Translations under genes and position numbers: made by a program
Notes under the pieces: model-generated
Databases searched by the model: none
Told to the model about the DNA's origin: nothing
The model's input: only the letters and a program-made list of their open reading frames with translations
Shown: positions 56,233 through 64,000 of the stretch, in pieces
Position numbering within the stretch: the stretch's first letter is position 1
How the letters are laid out: each line of letters begins with the position of its first letter
DNA from: Flavobacterium succinicans LMG 10402
GTDB lineage: Bacteria; Bacteroidota; Bacteroidia; Flavobacteriales; Flavobacteriaceae
Direction of reading: 5' to 3'
NCBI RefSeq assembly: GCF_000611675.1
Contig: NZ_JATV01000010.1
Span: forward strand, 124,001-188,000
DNA length: 64,000 nt

Positions 56233-57189
56233 ATGAAAAAAATTTTAGCAAGTGCTGGTATCATGATCATGCTGTTTTCATGTCAGAACGAAGAAACAAT
56301 TAACACAAGCGCAGAAAGTCAAGCTGTCACTAAAAGAGGATGTGCAACCAATGAAGTCTTTCAAGCACAATTAGCTGCAGATCCCAGTTTAGCGCTCCGC
56401 GTAAACCAAATTGAAGAATTTACTCAAAATGCAAGACTTACCGGAAAATTAGTTAACGGAAAGGTCGTAATTCCTGTTGTTGTAAATGTATTGTATCGTA
56501 CAGCAGCTGAAAATATATCAGACGCATTAATTCAATCTCAAATTGATGTTTTAAATAAAGATTTCACCGCCACAAACACTGATTTCTCAAGTACTCCAGC
56601 TCTATTTGCTGGTGTAGCTGCCAATGTTGACATTAGATTTGAACTTGTCAAAATCAATCGTAAATCAACCACAAAAACATCTTGGGGAACCAGAGATGCC
56701 ATGAAAAAAACAAATCAAGGTGGTATAGCACCAACTTCTCCATCTAATACTTTAAACTTATGGGCTTGTACCATTGGCGGAGGTATTTTAGGTTATGCTC
56801 AATTTCCTGGTGGAGCAGCTGCTACAGATGGAGTGGTAATCGATTCAAAATATATTGGAGTTACAAGTAACTCAGGGGCAAGTTATCCCTATAACCTAGG
56901 AAGAACGGCCAGTCATGAAGTAGGACATTGGATGAATTTAAGACATATTTGGGGTGATGCAACTTGCGGAAGTGATTTAGTTGCTGACACCCCTACACAT
57001 AATGCTCCTAATTATGGCGTACCTACTTATCCACATTTAAGCACATGTACTGGCACACCGGTTGAAATGACAATGAACTATATGGATTATACTGATGATA
57101 GAGGAATGTATATGTTTACCAATGGTCAAAAATCTAGAATGTCCGCTCTATTTATTAGCGGTGGTGCAAGAGCTGGGTTTGGAATCTAA
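56233..57189 (+). CDS. M43 family zinc metalloprotease, lipoprotein
   Basis: 318 residues. Lipobox at LFSC (Cys17), then a pro-like region. The zinc site HEVGHWMNLRH (His228, Glu229, His232, His238) and the Met-turn MNYMDYTDD place it in the metzincin M43 (pappalysin/cytophagalysin) group. No type IX secretion C-terminal domain is present, so it is anchored rather than secreted by that route. A regulated surface or periplasmic protease is likely. Confidence 0.9.
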   Translation: MKKILASAGIMIMLFSCQNEETINTSAESQAVTKRGCATNEVFQAQLAADPSLALRVNQIEEFTQNARLTGKLVNGKVVIPVVVNVLYRTAAENISDALIQSQIDVLNKDFTATNTDFSSTPALFAGVAANVDIRFELVKINRKSTTKTSWGTRDAMKKTNQGGIAPTSPSNTLNLWACTIGGGILGYAQFPGGAAATDGVVIDSKYIGVTSNSGASYPYNLGRTASHEVGHWMNLRHIWGDATCGSDLVADTPTHNAPNYGVPTYPHLSTCTGTPVEMTMNYMDYTDDRGMYMFTNGQKSRMSALFISGGARAGFGI

Positions 57190-57214
57190 AAACAACTTCA
57201 ACTTATTTATCTTA

Positions 57215-57244
57215 AAACTCGCTACTTAAAGCGAGTTTTTTTTA
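57215..57244 (+). terminator. terminator of the M43 protease gene
   Basis: 9-bp stem AAACTCGCT/AGCGAGTTT with a 6-base loop and a run of T, 25 bases after the stop. Confidence 0.85.
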
Positions 57245-57269
57245 TATTTTTACCCCAAACAATTAAAAT

Positions 57270-58361
57270 ATGATGACCTCCAAATTGATTGCAAACGGTA
57301 TTTTAAGAGCAATTGTAATTATTTTAGCCACAGTGGTTGGAATTTACTTATTATATCAAATTCAATCTGTGTTAATATATCTGATAGTATCCTTGATACT
57401 AACCTTAATCGGTAATCCGTTTTTAGATTTTTTCAAGAAACGATTGAAATTTTCACATACTTTAGCTACTTTGTTCACAATAGGTATTTTTGTGGCTATT
57501 ATTTTTGGACTTATAATTCTTTTCGTTCCGCTAATTGCAGCGCAAGGTCAAAATCTTTCCTTACTAAATACTGCTGAAATCGAAAAAAATGCCATAGCAC
57601 TATTTCAACAACTCAATCAATTTTTAGAAAGTCATCATATCAATTTGAAAAAAATATTTGACTTCAAAAATTTCTCTTCCAAAGTAAACTTTAGTGTTAT
57701 TCCTAATTTTCTAAATACTCTTTTAGGTACAATTAGTAGTTTTGGTATGGGATTGGCCTCTGTACTGTTCATCACTTTTTTCTTTCTTAAAGATCGTGTT
57801 TATTTTATCATAGGCGCTAAAAAACTTATACCGGATAGTCATGAGGAGCAAATTTTAGATTCGTTACATAAAATCAACCATTTACTCTCCCGCTATTTTA
57901 TTGGACTACTTGTTCAATTATCAATCGTTTTTGTCTTGTACTTGATAGTATTATTGATTTTTGGAATTCCTAATGCCATAATTATTGCTTTCTTGTGTGC
58001 TGTGCTAAATATAATTCCCTACATCGGCCCACTAATAGCCTCCGTTTTGGCTGCCCTTTTAACTATGATTAGCCACCTAGGCGGTAATTTTCAAACCGAA
58101 ATTATTCCGGCAACTATCTATGTTTTAATTGGATTTTGGATTGTACAAATCATCGACAATAATCTTTCGCAACCCATAATTTTCTCTAAAAGTGTAAGTT
58201 CCCATCCGCTGGAAATTTTCTTAGTCATCTTAATTGCAGGGTTTTTATTTGGAATTTTAGGAATGGTAATTGCCGTACCTTTGTACACCATCCTAAAAGT
58301 AATCGGAAAAGTATTTTTTCCAGAAAACAAAGTCATTCAATTGTTAACCAAAGATATTTAG
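57270..58361 (+). CDS. AI-2E family transporter
   Basis: 363 residues, about seven membrane helices in two groups around a soluble middle. The conserved C-terminal block AVLNIIPYIGPLIASVLAALLTM and ILIAGFLFGILGMVIAVPLYTILKV is diagnostic. Family members export or import small molecules including autoinducer-2; some are Na+/H+ antiporters. Second ATG (57273) is an equal start candidate. Overlaps nothing; next gene begins 2 bases after its stop. Confidence 0.88.
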   Translation: MMTSKLIANGILRAIVIILATVVGIYLLYQIQSVLIYLIVSLILTLIGNPFLDFFKKRLKFSHTLATLFTIGIFVAIIFGLIILFVPLIAAQGQNLSLLNTAEIEKNAIALFQQLNQFLESHHINLKKIFDFKNFSSKVNFSVIPNFLNTLLGTISSFGMGLASVLFITFFFLKDRVYFIIGAKKLIPDSHEEQILDSLHKINHLLSRYFIGLLVQLSIVFVLYLIVLLIFGIPNAIIIAFLCAVLNIIPYIGPLIASVLAALLTMISHLGGNFQTEIIPATIYVLIGFWIVQIIDNNLSQPIIFSKSVSSHPLEIFLVILIAGFLFGILGMVIAVPLYTILKVIGKVFFPENKVIQLLTKDI

Positions 58362-58363
58362 CC

Positions 58364-59536
58364 TTGAATTTAAATGTATTAAATAGCGAAATTCAACACT
58401 TCATAAACGAAAATTTACATCTTAACATTACGCAGTTAGCGTTACAAAAAAATCCTTTTACAACAGTAGATTGGATTGAAATTTTGAGTCAAATAGAGAG
58501 TAAATCGAAAGCAAAAGACAAATTACCTAGCTGGTTTAGCACCGAAAACATACTATATCCACCTAAGATTTCTATTGAACAAACCTCTTCAGAAAGCACT
58601 GCTTTATACAAATCAAAGTTAATCTCTGGCACCAACTTGATTGATTTAACAGGCGGTTTAGGTGTTGACGATTATTATTTTTCAAAGAGATTTCAAAAAG
58701 TAGTCCATTGTGAAATAAACTCTGCTCTTTCTAAACTCACCGCACACAATTTCAAACAATTACACGCTACAAACATTGAATGTATCTCGGGAGATAGTCA
58801 GGAATTTCTACTTCAATCCACTACCATTTGGGACTGGATTTACATTGATCCCTCTCGAAGAAACGATCAGAAAGGCAAAGTCTTTATGCTAAAAGATTGT
58901 CTTCCGAATGTTCCAAGTAATTTAGATTTTTACTTTACAAAATCAAAATCGATTTTAATTAAAACTGCTCCATTACTTGACATAACAGCCGGTTTAGCTG
59001 AATTAAAACATGTTAAAAACATTCATATTGTCGCCCTAAACAATGAAGTAAAAGAGTTGTTATGGGAATTACATAAAGATTATGTTGGACCAACAACATT
59101 AAAGACAGTTAATATTACTAAAAACAAAACAGAAGTTTTTGAGGTACCCACAACAACAAGCATTGCAAGTTATGGCGCACCCGAAAGCTATTTGTATGAA
59201 CCCAATAGTGCAATCATGAAATCCGGTGGTTTTGATGCCATTAGTGCTATATTTAAAATAAACAAATTACATCCAAATTCTCATTTATACACTAACTCTA
59301 CACTAATTGATTTTCCAGGACGCAGTTTTAAAATCATCAAAACTCTGCATTACAATAAGTTATCCTTAAAAAAAGAGCTCACCAATCAAAAAGCCAATGT
59401 CACCACAAGAAATTTCCCAGAAAGTGTAGAAAACATTAGAAAAAAATGGAAAATAAAGGAAGGTGGAGCATCCTATTGTTTTTTTACAACCGATATGAAT
59501 AATAATAAAATAGTCTTAATTTGCGACAAAATTTAA
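58364..59536 (+). CDS. class I SAM-dependent methyltransferase, THUMP-like domain
   Basis: 390 residues with a TTG start 2 bases after the transporter stop; no in-frame ATG lies near. SAM motif LIDLTGGLGVDDYYFS (about residues 91-106), then HCEIN and DWIYIDPSRR, the motif of RNA-modifying methyltransferases. A C-terminal THUMP-like region (residues about 230-390) would bind RNA. Likely a tRNA or rRNA methyltransferase; target unknown. Confidence 0.8.
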   Translation: MNLNVLNSEIQHFINENLHLNITQLALQKNPFTTVDWIEILSQIESKSKAKDKLPSWFSTENILYPPKISIEQTSSESTALYKSKLISGTNLIDLTGGLGVDDYYFSKRFQKVVHCEINSALSKLTAHNFKQLHATNIECISGDSQEFLLQSTTIWDWIYIDPSRRNDQKGKVFMLKDCLPNVPSNLDFYFTKSKSILIKTAPLLDITAGLAELKHVKNIHIVALNNEVKELLWELHKDYVGPTTLKTVNITKNKTEVFEVPTTTSIASYGAPESYLYEPNSAIMKSGGFDAISAIFKINKLHPNSHLYTNSTLIDFPGRSFKIIKTLHYNKLSLKKELTNQKANVTTRNFPESVENIRKKWKIKEGGASYCFFTTDMNNNKIVLICDKI

Positions 59537-59542
59537 AACAAC

Positions 59543-60112
59543 ATGAAGCACTTATTTCTTACCATCCTTATCCTTTCTAGTTTTTCTTTATTTGCACAAA
59601 AACAATGTGAATATAGTACCAATGTCGTAGATTCAATAGGAAGCTATAAAGTCACAAAAGAATACATGATTAGCGAAAAAAACTTTGCCGGCACTTCTAG
59701 TTACATTTTCTTTTCACTAGCTCTAACGGATGGAATTCCAACTTTAAACATACAATTGATTCAAAAAAGCAAAGGCTTTCTAAAAGCCAACTGCTTCGAT
59801 AAAAACTCAAAATTATTTCTTCAATTAAATGATGGAAGTATTATTTCTCTGATCCATAAAGATCAAGAAAATTGCGGGACTTTATTAAGAGATGACAAAG
59901 GTTTTGATAATAGAGTTACATCTGGCGAATTTTACTTTGTAAAAGACAGTTTTGACAAGCTAAAAAATTCACCGATTTCACTCATGAGAATAAAATACTT
60001 AACGGATTTAGAGGATTATGCAGTTAAGAAAGAATTCACTTCTGAGTTAGACAACAAAGTCTATTTTCCGGAAACTTATTTCATTAAAAATCTTTCGTGT
60101 ATAGAAAATTAG
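59543..60112 (+). CDS. secreted hypothetical protein
   Basis: 189 residues. Signal peptide MKHLFLTILILSSFSLFA then QKQCEY. A beta-rich body with paired cysteines (Cys22, Cys94, Cys111, Cys186) that may form disulfides. No family recognised. Its last four bases overlap the facing VanX-like gene. Confidence 0.7.
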   Translation: MKHLFLTILILSSFSLFAQKQCEYSTNVVDSIGSYKVTKEYMISEKNFAGTSSYIFFSLALTDGIPTLNIQLIQKSKGFLKANCFDKNSKLFLQLNDGSIISLIHKDQENCGTLLRDDKGFDNRVTSGEFYFVKDSFDKLKNSPISLMRIKYLTDLEDYAVKKEFTSELDNKVYFPETYFIKNLSCIEN

Positions 60113-60768
60113 TTGCACTTCCATTTTGTATTAGCAACTGCGTCTTTGCTAGCATTAGATAAACTATAATGCCACCATTCTGAATCAAAAGGCACAAATC
60201 CATTTTTTTTCATAATTTTTTTTAAGAGCTTACGGTTGTCCATAATTTTTTTGTCTAAAAAAGGATAGCCGTGCGCTGCTTCTTGTCCAAAAAAATCAAA
60301 AGAAGTCCCCATCTCAACCTCTTGACCATCTAAAGTCACCAATGTTATATCAACTGCTCCTCCTCTATTATGTATGGAACCTTTAGCTGGATTGGCTACG
60401 TATTTAGGATTAGGAACAATAGTCCACATTTTTTTTTGAATATCCAAAGGACGATAGCAATCAAAAATTTTAATTCTATAGCCTTTTTTTATAAAATTTT
60501 CATTAGCATTTACCAAGGCTTTTACAGTTTTTAAGCGTAACAAACAAGCTGCACAATCATACACTTTAGATTTTAGAAAATTATCCTCTGTCGCATATTT
60601 CATATCATAAATAAATGCATCGCTGTAATCACTCAAATCCACAAATGTAGTATCAGTAATGGTTGCGTCAGTAACAAGTCGATCTGAAGCTGACTGTCCA
60701 TACAAAAGTGGTGACCTAGAAACTAAGCATACAAAAAAAAGAGAAGGAAGTAAATGTCTAAAAAGCAT
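60109..60768 (-). CDS. D-alanyl-D-alanine dipeptidase (VanX-like, M15)
   Basis: 219 residues, exported (signal peptide to about residue 25). The M15D zinc motifs are intact: SIHNRGGAVD (His133, Asp140) and EWWHYS (Glu197, His200), with FDCYRP before them. Cleaves D-Ala-D-Ala. VanX proper confers vancomycin resistance, but here the context (no vanHAS genes) suggests peptidoglycan recycling or scavenging. Confidence 0.88.
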   Translation of the reverse strand: MLFRHLLPSLFFVCLVSRSPLLYGQSASDRLVTDATITDTTFVDLSDYSDAFIYDMKYATEDNFLKSKVYDCAACLLRLKTVKALVNANENFIKKGYRIKIFDCYRPLDIQKKMWTIVPNPKYVANPAKGSIHNRGGAVDITLVTLDGQEVEMGTSFDFFGQEAAHGYPFLDKKIMDNRKLLKKIMKKNGFVPFDSEWWHYSLSNASKDAVANTKWKCN

Positions 60769-60823
60769 AGCTGGAAATATTTTATAAATATATAAATTTC
60801 AATCATCCAGAACTAGTATAAAC

Positions 60824-60854
60824 AAAAAAACGATACTATTTCTAGTATCGTTTT
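60824..60854 (-). terminator. terminator of the tRNA operon
   Basis: 12-bp stem AAAACGATACTA/TAGTATCGTTTT with a 4-base loop and a T run on the minus strand, 3 bases past the tRNA-Arg gene. Confidence 0.85.
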
Positions 60855-60857
60855 CAG

Positions 60858-60931
<74 letters not shown>

Positions 60932-60937
60932 ATGTTG

Positions 60938-61012
60938 TCGGGGTGGCAGGATTCGAACCTGCGACCTCCTGCTCCCAAAGCAGGCGCGATAACCGGGCTA
61001 CGCTACACCCCG
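60938..61012 (-). tRNA. tRNA-Pro (anticodon TGG)
   Basis: 75 nt. Acceptor CGGGGTG/CACCCCG, anticodon loop TTTGGGA in stem CTGC/GCAG, T-arm GCAGG-TTCGAAT-CCTGC. Six bases separate it from tRNA-Arg. Confidence 0.95.
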
Positions 61013-61026
61013 AGTGCAAATATTTG

Positions 61027-61110
61027 CGGAGAGACAGGGACTCGAACCCTGGCGACGGTTACCCGTCGACAGATTAGCAATCTGCTCCATTACCGCTCTG
61101 GCACCTCTCC
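61027..61110 (-). tRNA. tRNA-Ser (anticodon GCT)
   Basis: 84 nt class II tRNA with a long variable arm (GACGGGTAACCGTC). Acceptor GGAGAGG/TCTCTCC, anticodon loop TGCTAAT, T-arm CAGGG-TTCGAGT-CCCTG. First gene of the tRNA operon. Confidence 0.95.
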
Positions 61111-61143
61111 TAAAACAAATAAACTTGTTTCGTTTTGCGGTTG

Positions 61144-61174
61144 CAAATTTAAGACATCTTTACGTTTCTCACAA
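61144..61174 (-). promoter_or_regulatory. promoter of the tRNA operon
   Basis: Minus strand: TTG (61172-61174), 20-base spacer, TAAATTTG (61144-61151), 33 bases before tRNA-Ser. Fits the Bacteroidota consensus. Confidence 0.65.
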
Positions 61175-61352
61175 CTATTTCCTTACTTTTTTTAAATTAT
61201 TTTTGAATGTTTTTCTAAAGGAGTTAACAATCAAACATATAGAAAAGAAAATAAAATCAAAACATGAAGTCTAATAGTAATTATTTAAAAGAAAATAAAA
61301 AAAACACTAAAAAAGATTAAATTTGCTATTAAAACCAAACTATTATTATATT

Positions 61353-62531
61353 ATGAATAAGAAAGTAGTCATTGTCTCAGCTGCTAGAACACCAATAGGA
61401 AGTTTCATGGGAGCACTATCAAGCATTTCAGCCCCAAAATTAGGTGCGATAGCTATACAAGGAGCGTTGAATAAAATCAATTTAAACGCAAACCTAGTCG
61501 ATGAAGTATACATGGGAAATGTAATTCAAGCTGGAGTTGGCCAAGCCCCTGCTCGTCAAGCAGCGTTATATGCAGGACTTTCACAAGAAGTAGCTTGTAC
61601 CACAATTAACAAAGTATGTGCTTCAGGAATGAAAGCAGTGATGCTGGCTGCACAAGCTATTCAGTGCGGAGATGCTGAAATTGTAATTGCTGGAGGTATG
61701 GAAAACATGAGTTTAATTCCACACTATATGAATCTTCGCTCCGGTACTAAATTTGGACCTAACACTATGGTCGACGGCATGCAAAAAGATGGCCTAACAG
61801 ACGCTTATGACAATACCGCCATGGGAGTAAGTGCAGATCTTTGCGCCAAAGAATATCAAATCACAAGAGAAGAACAAGACGCTTTCGCTATCGCTTCTTA
61901 TCAAAAATCAAAAGCAGCATGGGATGGAGGAAAATTCGACAACGAAGTGGTTCCTGTTCCTGTTCCACAGCGTAAAGGAGAGCCTATTTTAGTCACTAAA
62001 GACGAAGAGTACACTAACGTAAGCCTTGATAAAATTCCAGCCCTTAATCCAGTTTTCACTAAAGAAGGCTCAGTTACCGCAGCTAACGCATCGACTATTA
62101 ACGATGGTGCCGCAGCACTTGTATTGATGAGCGAAGAAAAAGCAACAGCACTAGGTCTAAAACCTTTGGCTTACATACGCGGTTATGCTGATGCCGCTCA
62201 AGAACCAAAGTGGTTTACAACAAGTCCTGCTAAAGCATTACCCAAAGCATTAGCAAAAGCAGAAGTGAAATTAGAGGAAGTTGATTTCTTTGAATTTAAC
62301 GAAGCTTTCTCTGTCGTTGGACTAGCTAATGCTAAAATTTTAGGTCTAAACGATGACAAACTTAATATAAATGGAGGCGCTGTATCTTTGGGACATCCTC
62401 TAGGTTGCTCAGGCGCACGTATCATAGTGACCTTAATTAATGTGTTAGAGCAAAATAATGGTACCTATGGCGCTGCTGCAATTTGTAATGGCGGCGGTGG
62501 AGCTTCAGCTATTGTTATTGAAAAGGCCTAA
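61353..62531 (+). CDS. acetyl-CoA C-acyltransferase (thiolase)
   Basis: 392 residues from the ATG at 61353 (a TTG at 61323 adds ten). Catalytic residues of thiolases are intact: Cys89 in NKVCASGMKAV, His348 in SLGHPLGCSG and Cys378 in CNGGGG. Either degradative (fatty acid beta-oxidation) or biosynthetic (acetoacetyl-CoA). No fadB or hbd partner is adjacent, so direction is unclear. It is not linked to the polyketide operon. Confidence 0.93.
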   Translation: MNKKVVIVSAARTPIGSFMGALSSISAPKLGAIAIQGALNKINLNANLVDEVYMGNVIQAGVGQAPARQAALYAGLSQEVACTTINKVCASGMKAVMLAAQAIQCGDAEIVIAGGMENMSLIPHYMNLRSGTKFGPNTMVDGMQKDGLTDAYDNTAMGVSADLCAKEYQITREEQDAFAIASYQKSKAAWDGGKFDNEVVPVPVPQRKGEPILVTKDEEYTNVSLDKIPALNPVFTKEGSVTAANASTINDGAAALVLMSEEKATALGLKPLAYIRGYADAAQEPKWFTTSPAKALPKALAKAEVKLEEVDFFEFNEAFSVVGLANAKILGLNDDKLNINGGAVSLGHPLGCSGARIIVTLINVLEQNNGTYGAAAICNGGGGASAIVIEKA

Positions 62532-62567
62532 ACAACTATTTCTATTTGAATACTAAAATAACATCAA

Positions 62568-63329
62568 ATGTTTGGAATCTGTAATTTAGCGATAATCCCA
62601 CAAAGATTAGAGCCAAGCGACAAAAGTGAAATCGTATCTCAAGTTCTTTTTGGAGAACATTTTGAAATCATAGATCAACATAATCAATGGTCAAAAATCA
62701 GAACAGAATTTGATCAATACGAGGGCTGGGTAGATAGTAAACAGTATCAATCAATAAGTGCTACGGAATACAACCAACTCTCAACAGCAAATTGTATTTT
62801 GAATGCAGACTTAATTGAATATGTTACAGGTTCCAATAATTTAATGATACCAATTCCCTTAGGAGCAAGTTTATCGTTTTTAAATTACAACGAAATAAAT
62901 ATCAAGAAATTAAGTTTCGAAGGAACTAAAATCAGCGGTATAAAACCGAAAGAATGTTTACTCAAAACTGCCTTTATGTATTTAAATGCTCCCTATTTAT
63001 GGGGAGGAAAAACACCATTCGGAATTGATTGTTCCGGTTTTACACAAATGGTTTATAAAATTAATGGCTATAAGCTACTAAGAGACGCCTCTCAACAAGC
63101 CAACCAAGGAGAATCTTTAAGTTTTATTGAAGAAAGCGAACCTGGTGATTTGGCTTTTTTTGATAACGAAGAAGGTAACATCATTCATGTTGGTATTATT
63201 ATGGCTGATAATTATATCATCCATGCCTCGGGTAAAATCAGAATTGATCGCTTAGACCACTTAGGCATCTACAACATAGAAACCCAAAAACACACCCACC
63301 AACTTAGAGTTATTAAAAAAATTATATAG
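62568..63329 (+). CDS. C40 family (NlpC/P60) peptidase with SH3-like domain
   Basis: 253 residues without a signal peptide, so probably cytoplasmic. N-terminal SH3-like part (LFGEHFEIIDQHNQWSKIRT...GWVDSKQY), then NlpC/P60 catalytic domain: Cys155 in GIDCSGF, His207 in IIHVGI and His219 in IIHASG. Cleaves gamma-D-Glu-diaminopimelate bonds in murein peptides; a cytoplasmic recycling role like YkfC is likely. Follows the thiolase gene by 36 bases. Confidence 0.9.
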   Translation: MFGICNLAIIPQRLEPSDKSEIVSQVLFGEHFEIIDQHNQWSKIRTEFDQYEGWVDSKQYQSISATEYNQLSTANCILNADLIEYVTGSNNLMIPIPLGASLSFLNYNEINIKKLSFEGTKISGIKPKECLLKTAFMYLNAPYLWGGKTPFGIDCSGFTQMVYKINGYKLLRDASQQANQGESLSFIEESEPGDLAFFDNEEGNIIHVGIIMADNYIIHASGKIRIDRLDHLGIYNIETQKHTHQLRVIKKII

Positions 63330-63330
63330 C

Positions 63331-63365
63331 AAAAAAAAGTCGTTCAAAATGAACGACTTTTTTTT
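63331..63365. terminator. bidirectional terminator
   Basis: 16-bp stem AAAAAAAAGTCGTTCA/TGAACGACTTTTTTTT with a 3-base loop, between convergent genes. Confidence 0.88.
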
Positions 63366-63377
63366 ACTCTTTACCCA

Positions 63378-64000
63378 TTAGCTTTTAGTTTTTAAAGCCT
63401 CATACTTATCCATCATATCCAAAGCGCGATACAAATTCATTAATAATTTAGAAACATCCGAATTACTTGGATCCAACTTTAAAGCTTTTTCTAAATAAAC
63501 GACCGCCGATTTAACCAAATCATCTTTTTGATTTTTCAAAACGTCATATTGTTTTGCATCTTCAACTGAAGTACCAAGCATCGACATTTTACTTGAAATA
63601 TCTTTTTTACGATCTAACACAATAGAAGCTAGATCGATATAGTTATCAACATCGTTTGGGTTTAAATCAACAAGTGTCTTATAATTAATTTCAGCATTGG
63701 TTAAATCTCCTTTTTCAGCATATAAAAAGGCTATTTTCTTTAAAATTTCGACTTTTTTAGAACTTGCCTTCGTATTACGAGGCTCTATATGTGATCCCTC
63801 CTTTACTGACAGATCTCTCTTTCTTAAAGAACTAAAAAGCTCCTCTTGATTTGTGTTTTTATTGACAGCATAATATTCAAGTGCATTTCCGGTGTACTTT
63901 AACGATTTCAGTAATTCATAATTTTTTAGAGCTAAATCATATTGTTTAGCATTGAAATAGTTAGAAGCGGCATTATACAATTGAACAGTATCTTTATTAT
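63378..64000 (-). CDS. TPR repeat protein, C-terminal part (5' end outside window)
   Basis: The frame is open to the right edge (codons NKDTVQL precede YNAASNYF). About 207 residues are visible, with tetratricopeptide repeats such as YNAASNYFNAKQYDLALKNYELL, KIAFLYAEKGDLTNAEINYKTLVDLNP, and VYLEKALKLDPSNSDV. Partner unknown. No membrane segment in the visible part. Confidence 0.8.
   Translation of the reverse strand, partial: NKDTVQLYNAASNYFNAKQYDLALKNYELLKSLKYTGNALEYYAVNKNTNQEELFSSLRKRDLSVKEGSHIEPRNTKASSKKVEILKKIAFLYAEKGDLTNAEINYKTLVDLNPNDVDNYIDLASIVLDRKKDISSKMSMLGTSVEDAKQYDVLKNQKDDLVKSAVVYLEKALKLDPSNSDVSKLLMNLYRALDMMDKYEALKTKS

Noticed and set aside
60109..60768. Vancomycin-resistance determinant
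   Set aside because: No vanH, vanA/B, vanR or vanS nearby; VanX-like dipeptidases are also part of ordinary murein turnover.

Overview
The window looks like chromosomal DNA of a Flavobacteriaceae bacterium, most likely Flavobacterium or a close relative. The evidence is an AT-rich genome, Bacteroidota-type promoters (TTG, 19-22 bases, TAnnTTTG), few Shine-Dalgarno sites, and Bacteroidota gene families: bacillithiol BshA, a DUF4159 protein, an LptD/TamB pair, and an HdrC-like iron-sulfur membrane protein followed by a CCG-domain protein. I see no phage, insertion sequence, CRISPR array or plasmid genes. Most of the window is core metabolism and cell-envelope biology, with a few accessory or regulatory surprises.

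Layout. 1-1.3 kb: the end of a DUF294/CBS protein and an exonuclease-like protein with an altered active site. 1.5-6.4 kb (minus): a six-gene operon joining a type III polyketide synthase to its own acyl carrier protein, ketosynthase and FabZ-like dehydratase, plus a methyltransferase and a flavoprotein. This is the best candidate for an undescribed natural-product pathway. 6.6-8.5 kb: acetyl-CoA synthetase. 8.8-16.9 kb (minus): branched-chain amino acid genes leuA, leuB, then ilvD-ilvB-ilvN-ilvC. The ilv operon is preceded by a promoter, a 25-codon leader peptide rich in Ile and Val, and an intrinsic terminator with a visible competing antiterminator: a complete attenuator. 17-23 kb: an unknown 514-residue protein, a small BRO-N-like protein, rpsA, a transaldolase-family enzyme, a large palindromic repeat element, an SDR enzyme and the SRP RNA gene.

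23-28 kb: glutaminyl cyclase lipoprotein, hutI and hutG (split by an unrelated coiled-coil membrane protein) and a DEAD-box helicase. 29-34.5 kb: hybrid histidine kinase with TPR sensor, dicarboxylate symporter, aroC and a small outer-membrane protein. 34.5-44 kb: bshA, PAP2 phosphatase, an iron-sulfur electron-transfer operon with a small unknown protein, MCE/MlaD protein, cell-wall amidase, and lptD. 44-48 kb: ridA, then mgsA, a sugar kinase, gapA and pfkA around the triose-phosphate node. 48.5-57 kb: tamB, then the tsaD-rsmE-DUF4159-trmH run and a lipoprotein metalloprotease. 57-64 kb: AI-2E family transporter, a THUMP-like methyltransferase, a VanX-like dipeptidase, three tRNA genes (Ser, Pro, Arg), a thiolase, a C40 peptidase and the truncated end of a TPR protein.

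All identifications are from reading translated sequences and motifs. No database search was run.
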